Positions 43,044 to 55,000 of a stretch of DNA of 64,000 bases are shown piece by piece. This stretch comes from Paroedura picta (Eukaryota; Chordata; Lepidosauria; Squamata; Gekkonidae). Position numbers and translations under genes: made by a program. Under the pieces are notes generated by a model. The model was given only the letters and a program-made list of their open reading frames with translations, did not search any database and was not told the DNA's origin. Each line of letters opens with the position of its first letter. Position 1 is the first letter of the stretch. Location: the NCBI RefSeq assembly GCF_049243985.1, contig NC_135379.1:13247501-13311500 (forward strand), written 5' to 3'.

Positions 43044-46000
43044 GTATGTTGTTTTCTGGAGACGCTGGCTGCTGTTGCTCACACAGTCCTTTGAGATTGC
43101 TGCTGGAGGCTACCGGAATAGCTTATAAATATGAAGACTTAAGGCCTGAAGGTCTTCAAGATCCACGTCTGGTTGAGTCCACACGATTTAAAGTTCACAG
43201 CACTCTCGAATGGACATCCAGATCGTGGTCCTGTGAGAGAGACCTGTAAAGAAATACAGCTTGTGCCAGTGGGTGTGACCATTCATCCTGTGACGAGGGA
43301 GGGGTGATGAATTATGTCATTTCTGTTCTAATTGTGGCCTGCACAGCTACACCCATAGCTTGTGGAAGGGGCCATAGCTGAGTGGTAGAGCACATGCTTT
43401 GCAAGTTGAAGGCCCAGATTCAGTCTCTGGCACTTCTTGGTTTGGAGAGAGGGCGAATGGCACTTCCAGTTTTGGGGTGGGGGGCTGTGTCAAGAATTCT
43501 GATTAGATTCTGCAAGAAGGTATCCTGCTGCAGCTCTGGCAGTGATGCAGATCAATCCTATGTGGCAGAAGATCTGGGAAAAGGAAAAGCTGATCTAGAT
43601 GAGGGACCTTGGCTGGTGTGCTTAGATTCCAGCACAGGGCCTTCTGAGCTGATGCACATTTGTTGGGAAAGCTTTGAAGAATATAATGAGATGAAGATTT
43701 TGCAAATGTGAGGTTAGCCAGAAGTCCTGTAGCAAGCTATCCTCTGAATGTTCTTCAGATTTTATTTTTTTTTTAAATTCTGGAAGACAAACAAACAGCC
43801 CAGCTCTTTTATTGATGTTTCTTTTTTCAGACATCAGCCCAAAGTTGTCTCTGGGATTTTTTATCTGACAACCTTTTATTTTTATTCTATGAGATAACGC
43901 AATGAGAAATAGATCTTCCAGATGCAGCTCTCAGGAAGAAACATATCCATGGGAAAGTTTGCTGTAGTCCTTTCTTCCTCTTTTTAAAACGTTCCATAGC
44001 AAAGTAACCCATTGGGCCCTGAAAATGCCATGGGAAATATTTGTGTACTGATCACTACTTCTGCAAACCAGAGAGGCCAAAAGCTGCTTTTTCAAAATGA
44101 AAAGTGGATTCTCATCATACTACTGAGTGACCACATGCTGAAAATAAAGATCGGGAATGGAGACTCTGTGTTGCAAGCTCAGTAACACTTAAAAAAAAAA
44201 GAAAGTTAGGGTTTTATATAATAAAAATGGCCAATTTAATAAATTGACTAAACATCGCAACTAAACGTGACCTTTTTGTGAGATCAGAACCTCAACAGAG
44301 CTGACTCCTACTGCAGACTCTTAGCTAGGCAAACTGGTTTTGCTCGCCATTTCCTTGGGTCGATACAGACCTTCTTGAGGATGCATGACATGTCCATTCT
44401 GTCTCAGGCTTCCGTTGACACAGTCCTTTCCCTTATCTTTTGGAAAAGCTGCTTCCTGTGACCCCCCCCTCCCCCTTCCGGCACAGCCTAGGATAGTCGG
44501 AAATGTTGAAACCGTTTGCTTACTTTCCGAAGCCTAACCCATGGCTTTGTGGGGCAGCAGGTGAGCCGGTTCCAAGACAATCCTGCAGGTCGATTCATTA
44601 CACAACCCTTCCTTATTAGCCTGTCAGTCACCCTGTTGTTGCCAGACGATTAATGACAATTTAGACTTCTCAGGGAGGCTGATGGCGGGCTGGAATTGTA
44701 AATATTTCCAGTGTGAATTGAATGCCTCACATGCTGTTCCCATTTGATCCTTCTTAATAAAGACGGCCGCTGATGTCACGAGGCCTTCGGCTCATTGGGA
44801 AGAAGGGATGCCACAAAGTGAAGTTGCGGGGCGGGGTCCTTTGTGGTAGAGCCCTGCCAGATTCTCATGCAGAAGGCCCTGGATGCACAAGCAGGCAATC
44901 TCCAGCTTAAAAGAGAAGCTAGGAAGGAAAAGATCCCTTTGCTGGACTTTGCAGAACTGCTGCACGGGAGAATTGGTAGCACCAGCCAAGGGAGATCGAT
45001 AGTCTGACTCATGGTAAAGAAGCTCCGTGTGCTACGGCTCTTCTATTTCAATCAATGGGTCTGTCTCTACTTAGGTGTAATTGATTCAAGGGGAAACCTG
45101 TTCTAATTTCGCCATCTTTTTTTTGAAAACATTATTTTGTAGATCAGTCCTAAAAACGGGCGCTACCAGATTGACTCGGACGTGCTCCTGTGTCCGTGGA
45201 AGCTGACCTATAGGAATATCGGCTCGGACTTCATTCCGCGAGGCGCCTTTGGGAAAGTGTACTTGGCCCAGGATGCAGAAACCAAAAAGCGAATGGCTTG
45301 CAAACTGGTAGGCTACCAGGATTGGCCTTTGCTGATCTCCGCGGTACTCTGCTGGGGTTGTTGGATGCTCGCTTTTAATTGCAGTGGTTTGGGACTGTCC
45401 TTTTGTTGCTCTTTCTTCCATGATGAGGGGGGATCTCAGCGGAAGCTCTCTGGTATGCACATGGGAAGTAGCGGCACAGGTGTGGACTTGGAGCAGGGTC
45501 TGCCCTGTTCTCTTTTGGGAAATGCTTGATAGGCACATTGATGAGTGCAGCCACATCGTCCCCCACGATCAGAGGGAATAGAGCAGGGGTAGTCAAACTG
45601 CGGCCCTCCAGATGTCCACGGACTACAATTCCCATGAGCCCCTGCTAGCGTTCGCTCATGGGAATTGTAGTCCGTGGACATCTGGAGGGCCGCAGTTTGA
45701 CTACCCCTGGAATAGAGCATCCATGCTCACATAGCAGAGCCTTGAGAATCTTTGATGGTTTGTTACTTGGTGGGCTGTGTCAGGCGAGAGTTCACCACTT
45801 GTGCCGTGCTTATGGCAGCTAAATGCCACAAACATGGTTCACTCCAGCACAAAGTTCAGGCAGCAGTTAAAAAGAAGAAGAGTTGGTTTTTATACCCTGG
45901 TTTTCACGATCTGAAGGAGTCTCAAAGTGGCATTACAATAGCCTTCCACTCCTCTTCCCACAACAGACACCCTGTGAGGCAGGTGGGGCTGAGAGAGCTC

Positions 46001-49000
46001 TGACAGGACTGCTCTGTGAGAACAGCTCTACCAGGACTGTGACTAGTCCAAGGTCGCCCAGCTGACTGCATGTGGAGGAGCAGGGAATCAAGCCCAGTTC
46101 ACCAGATTAGAAGCCACTGCTCTTAGCCAGTACAGCAAGCTGGCTCACGTTTGCATAGGAAGTTGAGTGCATCAGTTAACTTACTGTAGCAAGGAAGTTA
46201 TCAAATAGTATGATGTAAGTTCTGTTCTGATGCACACATTGCTACCCTTGCCTGTACTGTCCACACAAAACTACTTCCCATAAATACAGACATTGTAGCA
46301 AACCAAGGTTTGCACTGAGCACAGCCCAAGTCTGTAGGCAAACCACAGTTTAATCCTGCTGGTTTGCTTTCGTTTTCAAACAGCTTAACATTTTTGTGTC
46401 TATGGAGTGGGCAGCCCTTCAGAATCTGCCTCTAATTTGAGGTTTATCCATTCAGACATCACCCCAGACTATCAGTGACACAAGCCACAGTCTGCAAATG
46501 CACTTCAAACCGTGGCTTATGCCAGTGCTTCCTACCCTGACAGTCACAACAAGCCAGTCAAATTTCCATAAGGGTGATTTTGTGTGTTGTTCAAATGGAT
46601 ACTGCCCAAACAGAGAATGAGTTGGTGACTCATTGGCTAACGCAGCCTTTCTCAATTTTAACCATTGAGAATCCCCTGAAATACTTTTCAGGCTTCAAGA
46701 GACCCCAGAAGTGACACCATTGCCCAGAATATGGTTGGGAAGCAGAGTTTGGGCCCTTCCCCTTCCCCTCCCCTCCAGGCCCATCATTGGCTATTGGGGG
46801 GGAGGGGAGGTTGACATGACCACATATGGTCATGCCACCGGATAAATGTTTTAAGAAATTTTTAAAAATAGATTTAAAAATTAATTAACTCCCCCCTCCC
46901 CATTCAGGAAACCCTGATTGAGAAATTCGGGGCTATTGTGTGGAGGAGAAACACTGTCCATTTCAGCTCCGGTGTGTTTTTCAAAAGCGTATTTGGAGAA
47001 TGTCTCACTTCTTAAGAAGCTATGTAATATTTTTGGGCTTTCCAGTGGAAAGCACCCAAGTAGATTTTTATTTTCCCCTCAGTGTTTCCGTGACTGTCTC
47101 CTTCACAGTTGCAAAAATGTCACCTGAGGGGCTTCCCCCCCCCCCCCACAGCTCTCAGGTATATGCAAGAAAACTCACTTGGACACTCCAGGGTATGCTG
47201 TAATCCAGTTTGTATGCAGCCAGGGAACTCCGTGTCTGGCTGCTGTCCTGTGCCGTGTTATCCTCGCGTCTGTGGGCTTCTCCTTGAAGGGTGGGGCTCA
47301 GGACTGTGGAGGCTCCCATGCAGCGCTGGGGTGGCTGCAGGCAAGACGGTGCTGCCTCCAGAGTGGGAATTCTCTCCCTCTGTAATCTTCCATGTTTTCG
47401 TGAGTAGCCAGCTCTGTTTTGGCAGATGACCCCGGGGTGGAGGGCTGGAGCAGAGGTATCTCTGAGCACATCTTCCCACCCCAACCTGGCGTTGACTTCA
47501 GTGGACTTAGAAGGGTGTGACTCTTCTTGGGATGGCAGGGTTGATCTGGTTCAGCTGGCTGTAGAGGATTTATGGGCCTCCACTGCCTGGGAGCTGTTTG
47601 TCCGGCCTGGAAATGATACGGAAGGCTCCCAAGAATGGCTCAGGATCTCCACCGTCCTTTCTGGAAGGCAGAAATGGGGAGGGGTCAGGGCCATCGCTTG
47701 GATACCAAAAGGCAAGTCTCGGACCCTGTCCCCAGAATTTCATTTCAGGGCGTAAGTGAATAGTTTTTTTTGGAGGCAAAAATAACCTCCCTGCTGCTGA
47801 CTTCAAAGGGACAGTCAGTCACGGTGCATAACATGTGCGGGTGTAAGAACAACTCATTTTCTATGAGCTGTTAAGTATTATGATTAGGAAGCAAATGTTT
47901 AGTATCTAATTAAGAGCAGGTTGGAGCGCTCCGTGCATCCCTGGCTGTGCGCACACCCTGCCCTTCCTCTAGGCTAGGGGCTAGTTATGTAGGCCCTCCT
48001 GCTTTGTGAGTCAGAGAACAGAAATGGCTCAGGTCCCTCTAAATATTCATTTGCTTCGGGGGATCCGAACGTCATTACCCCCCAAAGGGCTTCTGTGTCA
48101 GAAATGACATGTTTACATTATTCTAGCAACCTTTCTTTCCACTGGGTAAAAAGGCAGCTCTTCCCTTAGTTGCCATGTTTATAGTCACTTGGAATGCAGT
48201 TTGCAAGCACCTGTTGGCCAGCACCTGTGACATCTTCGGTGGAAAGTTACCTTACCCAGGCTTTAGAGTTTTATGTTAATTTTTAACCACTCTGTTTTAA
48301 AACTATTTGCAAATGCCCCCTTTACACAATCACAGTTCATCCACTTGAGGAAATCTGGCGGCTTTACTTAGGCTACCTGTGTTTTGGCATCTTAGGTACC
48401 CGTGGAGCAGTTTAAGCCATCGGACGTTGAGATCCAGGCCTGCTTCCGCCACGAGAACATCGCAGAGCTTTACGGAGCCATCTTGTGGGACGAGACGATC
48501 CATCTTTTCATGGAGGCAGGAGAAGGCGGCTCTGTCCTGGAGAAAGTGGAAAGCTGTGGACCTATGAGAGAGTTTGAGATCATCTGGGTGACCAAGCACA
48601 TCCTCAAAGGACTTGAGTTTCTTCACTCAAAGGGAGTTATCCATCAAGACATAAAACGTAGGCTTTGCGTCCATTTGTAAATAGCTGTTTCTTTGTACAC
48701 CTCATTAGAACTGCATAATGTCAAAACCATAAAGGTGGTCCTTACCTCTCCAGCTGGAAGACCCTCTGATATGGTTGTCAGCCCCAGATTAAGAAATACC
48801 TGGAGATTTGGATCTCTGTAGCCCGTCTTCATTTGGCGAAGTTGATCACTCACAAGTGATTCTGTCTCTGCTCTTTACCCAATCCTATCCACAAGGTCAT
48901 CTGCTTTGGAAACAATAGTCTTTCAGGCTTGATTGTTTTAAGCGATCACTTGTTTAACTAGGGCATTGGTGGTTTAAGAGCCATCTGCATATTTAAATAG

Positions 49001-52000
49001 TGCATGTTTACTCTGAAGAAGGTCCTGCTATGTGAAATGGGGTCTGTGGTATGCTCAACTGTGGTATGCTCAACCCGAGACAGGGGCAATAGGCATGGAG
49101 GGCTTTCGAGATGGGGAAAGTCCCATTTTGGAAGCTCGTCAGTCAAGAAAATATTATCCAAGAACTGATCCAAGACATGGGGTTGGAAGAATAAATATAC
49201 AGCATTTGACCCAAATATAATTTAAAATATTGTGATTGGTCTGTCTCCCCCTCTTGGCTGTGACTGGAAAGAGTGGTTGCTGCTTTTGGAGAAATGTGTC
49301 CCATGAGGTTCAACAGGGGCGTTACAGATCTTAGCTTAGCATTGTTCTTCTCGGCTTTGCGATCCCCCCCCCCCCATTTAGAATGAGAACCGCCTGCGTC
49401 TCTTGGCTTCTCTGATTAAGTGGCATCTTCTCTCTGATTACAGAGCGTCTTGAAATGTTCCCCCAAGATCCTAAATCCTCCTTCATCTCTTTGTTTCTAG
49501 CGAGCAACATCGTTTTCATGTCAACCAAAGCCGTTCTGGTGGATTTCGGTCTCAGTGTTCAAATGACGGAAGACATTTACTACCCGAAAGACCTCCGAGG
49601 AACAGAGGTAAAGATCCAGCCCTGGGAAAGGAGGCCCTGCTGGTCTTTTTGGTGCTGTTTGTCATTAAAGATGAATGGGAAATGGGGCACGATCCACTGG
49701 CAAGTGGTAATGTGCACTCACATTTGTTTTAATGGAGGTTGAACAGTTAGACTTCCCAGCGGATTGCACTCTTTGAACTGAACTGGGAAACTTGGCTTGA
49801 AGTTACAGTTAAAAACAATTGCCTGAAACTTGTATCCAGTGTTAGTTTTGCAGTGGTGGAATAGCAGTATAACAGGCAGATGTCACCAATTTCCACTGTA
49901 AACTCCACGCCTTATGCTCATCACTGTTCCTCTAGCGGTAGAAAAAAATTAAAGACTGACAAAATTTGAGGTGAGGTAGAGTCTCTTGTGGTGCAGGGTG
50001 GTAAGGCAGCAGACATGCTGTTTAAAGCTGTCTGCCCATGAGGCTGGGAGTTCAATCCCAGCAGCCGGCTCAAGGTTGACTCAGCCTTCCATCCTTCCGA
50101 GGTCAGTAAAATGAGTACCCAGCTTGCTGGGGGGTAAACGGTAATGACTGGGGAAGGCACTAGCAAATCACTCCGTATTGAGTCTGCCAAGAAAACACTG
50201 GAGAGCATCATCCCAAGGGTCAGACATGACTCAGTGCTTGCACAGGGGATACCTTTATGGCTTTCAAAGTGAGCAACGACAGAATTATCTTAGTCTTTAA
50301 GGTGCTACTGGATTCTTGCTCTCTCATTTATTTGCACTTATTTATGAATTTCTTGATTTATATATCACCCCTCTCGGTAGCCTCTCTCGGGGCGGTTTAG
50401 ACGGTCTAAAAACTCAATAAAAACCCAATAAAACAGTAGTACATAAGATAAAAACCAGATTTAAATTATATGAACCACAATTCAGCACTGCTGCCGTCAT
50501 CCGAAAAGCTGGATCTCAGGGGCACCCAATTAAGTTGCTAGGAAATAGGTTCGGAACAGACAAAAGGAAATGTTTCTCCATTCGACAAGTCATTAAACTG
50601 TGCCGTTCGCCCCCAGGGGAGGCAGGGGTAGTCACAAGATTTGAAAGGGGGTTCGACATATCCTTGGAGTCCATCATGGAGCTGCTGTGCTGTTTGCCCT
50701 CCAGGACAGCAGGTGGCTCACTGTGTGAAGCAGGATGCTGGACCAGGTGGGCCACTGCTCTGACCCAGCAGGCTCTTCTTACATTCAGGCCAGACACCGA
50801 ATGTAACCAGAAACAGACACTGATTTTCCTCTGAATTCCCTTTGCAGATTTACATGAGCCCAGAAGTGATTCTTTGCCGGGGCCACACGACCAAGGCCGA
50901 CATCTACAGCCTGGGAGCGACCATTATCCACATGCAGACGGGCAGCCCGCCGTGGGTAAATCGATACCCTCGCGCTGCGTACCCGTCCTACCTTTATATA
51001 GTAAGCGTCAACTAAGGAGGGTCCACAGAGCGTCTAACCTTTATGTATTTGGAATGTTTCTCAGTTTCGTTAAGCCACCCTGAGTTCCTTTTTGGAAGGA
51101 GGCTGAGGGTAAGAAGGATCTTAATTTACATGCAGTTCCCTCCTCCCTCTGTCTCTCCCTCTTGCTGACATCAGTTGCACCTGGCAATAGACTACTCCAG
51201 GGGCAAAAATGGCAGCCTAGGTCTAGCATCGAGGTTGAGTTTTGCAGCCCCGTTTGAATTTTGGTTTCCCCTTGCAAGAAATGACCTGGTTAGTTCTTGT
51301 TTGCGTGCTGCTTTGTGTTTCAGTTTTTTTGGGAACAAAATTTCCCTGTTAAAATGAGCACGTTTCCCAGCAGGTCTTATTTTTTTTTTGCACAAGGTGA
51401 ATGTGTAGGGCAGGCAGGAAAGGAACCAAGCAATCGTCGGTGAGGGCCACACAAACTGGGCAGACCTAAGGTGATGCTGATGACAGCCGTGTGAGGAATC
51501 AAAGAGTAACCAAAGCAGCCACACCCACTCCGTCCTTAACTGGGTCACCCCACACAGCAACCAGAAGGGAAATGTGTTTTCTGACTTCCCAACAAGGGCT
51601 TAGAAGGGGTGATGCTTAGGGCCAAAACAGATACATTGCAGGTTAATTGCTCTGTGAAAGGGAAATTCCATGTGTGTTTAACCGGAAGGAGAGAACGGGG
51701 GTTCCACCTGACCACCTTAGTTGATTTCATTAATACCAACAAGGCTCTCGGCATTATGAGCTGCACACGCAGTTTACCTTTCATAGAGTGGCAGAGCTCT
51801 GTGGTCTTTATCAAACAGAATCGGCAAATCTGCATGCGGGCCATACCGCCATGATGGCACGTGTCAGAGCAGATGTCAAGACAATGGGGAGACCCATTCT
51901 CGGCTAGCTTTCCCCCTGACCTCCAGTTCTGCGTGCGAAGGGATTCTTTTTTTTTTAATGGAAGGCCTAGTCAGACATCTTTGACGTTGCCTGCAGTCCC

Positions 52001-55000
52001 AAATGATACATCTTTGACATTGCCTGCAGTCCCAAGTGATACATCTCTGACTTTGACTGCAGTCCCAAGTGATACAACCTCCATGCACAGCTTGGCCCTC
52101 TTCTTGGGAACTCAACATTGCTTCCATTCTGCCTCTGACCCTTTTTGCATTCCTGTTGATTAAACTTGGTAAACTTCCCGCAGGATTGTGGAAATACGAA
52201 TGATACAAAGAAAGGAGCAGATTTGTTTGTCTTGGGCAAGAGCGGGAAGAGGAGGGAAGCCACAAGCTTGCCAAGTTCAGAGTGTGAGCTTTTAAAAAAT
52301 GAACTCCAAAATAATGAGCAAAAATGTCTCCAGCTATCCCAAGAAGTGCCAGCTTTGGCCCTTTTGAGAGATGCATACCACTACAGGTTCAATAATCAAG
52401 TTGTCTCTAGGACTAGAAATAAGTCATGTGCAGGGTTTCTTGTTTTGATTTTTGCTCTTAATGGGGTGGCCTGTGTGACGCATGCAAAGCATTTGAGGGG
52501 AACGCACTGGCACTTTGTGCTCGGGGAGGCTCCAGCATGTGTCCAGGGCTCCCAAACATTTGCCCAAATTGAATTAAGTCTACTGTTCTGTCATGACAAA
52601 TAGAACTCCTCTTGGCCCATTCCGCACACATTGGATAATGCAATTTCAATGTGCTTTTGTAGCTGGGTTTTCCTGTGCAGATCAGGGCCTAGCCTGCACA
52701 CAATAGATAATGCACTCTCAATGCACTTTAGAAATAGATTTTCCTGAAAGTGCATTACCCTATGTGTGCAGAAAGGGCCCAGGAAAATCTACTACTAAAG
52801 TGCATTGAAAGTGCATTATGTAGTGTTTGCGGAATGGGCTAGAATAGGTCACACTCTTGTGGTTGCTGCTTAAAGCCACGTGTTCGCCTTGAGTTTGGAT
52901 TGAAGAACTTTGCCTGAACTTTGTGCAGCTTTTCGGTTTGTCACAGAAGTGCGAAACTGGCTGAGCTGCCAGTTTGGGCTCGGCTGTCATAGCAGCCGAG
53001 TGGCAATTGGCCAAGCCATGAGTCACCAGGGTGAGGAAATTCCAAGGGCGGGAGCCCTAAAATGGAAAAGGCCCTCTCAAAACTCTGCTTTCTCTTTCCT
53101 TCCTCTGTTGGGAGCAGCCTGTTAAAACTGCTTTTATTTTTTAATTAGATACATAAGCAGGCACCACCGTTGGAAGACATCGCAGAAGACTGCAGTACCG
53201 GCCTCAGAAGGTTTCTGGAGGCCGCTCTGGAAAGGAACCCAAACCAGAGGCCTTCTGCTAAGGAGCTTCTCAAACACGAGGCCTTGCACCCGCCAAGGGA
53301 GGAGCAGCCGCGGTGTCAGAGTCTGGACTCGGCCTTGTTTGAAAGGAAAAGACTGCTGACCAGGAAGGAGCTGGAGTTGCCAGAGAACATTGCTGGTAAA
53401 ACTCTCCCTTTCCTTCTACCTCGAGGCCTTCTGGGTCTCCTTATTAGCCTCTGTTTGCAGTGAGGTTGAACGGGGCCTACTGTCGCAACGTGTGTCTCAG
53501 TCTTGTCAAGATAAGGTGAAAGAAAGAACACTTCCAAGTATGTGGCAGAAACCCTGCCAGTTGCTCAGTTCGTGCCAGCGAATAGAGCAGCAAAAACCTG
53601 AGGAGACAGAACTTCAGACTAGATGTCGTACGTTCTAGCATTACTTCGCGTAAAAAAAAGAGAGCACAGCCGGGGGACAAATTTTAGCCATTCTGTTTTG
53701 TTGCTTTCTGCACAGAGGGCTAAGAAATGGGAACGTTTCCAAGCTCAATTGTCCCTCTGCTGGTATGGCCCATTCTGCCACCTCATTCCCCTTCATGCCT
53801 CGTTGGGTGGGGAAATACCTGAAGTTTTGGGGGGTGGAACTTTTGGTGGGTGGCGTTTGAAGAGGAGAGGGACCTAGCAGGATACAATGCCCTAGGATCT
53901 AGCCTCCGAAGTAGCCATTTTCTCCAGGGGGACTGACTCTGTAGTCTGGAGATAAGTTGTAACAGCGGGAAAAGTCCAGCTCTGCTTGGAGGTTGGCAGT
54001 CCTATCCTAAGTCTGTATAAACCATGTTTGCCGTTTTAGCCTTGAGTTCCTCTGGAATCTATTCAAGAGCAACTGTTAATAGTCCTCCAGGAAGCTCTCC
54101 TGCAAACAAACCAGAAAAAATTATGGACTTTCCAGAGTTATGAAATAATTGCCTCCAATATTTGGAGTGTTGGATTGTTTTGTTAACATCTCGAGTGAGG
54201 AAACAGCAGCAGTTCAAAGCAGAATCAAACCGGAAGCTGCATTATCAGTAGAATGCTACTTGGACCGTTTACGCACTGGAGGTTTCATGCCAGGCTGTAG
54301 GCTGGAGTTTTAGTCGTGGCAGGTTGCCCCAGCTCTTCCTGCACCCACACGGGGGAGCATTTGGCCCAGTGCACCACATCCGCCCCTGATTTGTGCTTCT
54401 GCAGGGGAGCTGGGGCAGTGAAGTTCCCAGTGTGTAAATGGTCTTGGGGAGCCGTTCCTTTGTTTCTTCCTCTCTCTGAGACCCATCCCAAAGTTATCTT
54501 TTCTTAGGGGGCGTGTCTGCTTGTTTGTGCCCCTAGCTTGGAATTCTTTTCCCAGGTTGTCAGGAGACCTGTACACACAGCTCTCATGGTGCCAGATGGT
54601 CTTCTAAATGTTAACTTGGAGCCTGTAAGAATTCTGTCTGAACACATATGGTCTACCGTGAAGGGGGTAGCAGGAGCAAACCCTCTCCCATCTTGTGTAT
54701 TCGTTTTCCCTCAGGATCCTTGTGGTCCACTGAAAAGTTTTAAGTGAATACTCAGGACCTCCAAATACAAATTAGATCTAGCCAACGTTTGTGTTCTGTC
54801 TTACAGCTCATCTTTCTACAATCCCCACCATATATGGCTTTTGTCCAAGAAAGTCCCATGAACCCCACATAGATATTTTGGGTTTTCAAAGGAGGACTCT
54901 CCTGTCCTTCCTTCCCTATGCTCCCCCTCCCCTCCTACTGATGGAAAATATGGTTGGAGACATCCCTTATGCCTTAACTGGAAAAAGAACCTGAGTATTT

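Noticed and set aside
43368-43440. Possible tRNA-Ala gene
   Set aside because: Stem pairing is broken and the B box is decayed, and a SINE body follows.
3222-45717. Hairpin sequences as microRNA precursors or CRISPR-like repeats
   Set aside because: Perfect arms, fixed length, terminal CAGGGG and 8-bp duplications show they are transposable elements; spacing is irregular and the genome is eukaryotic.
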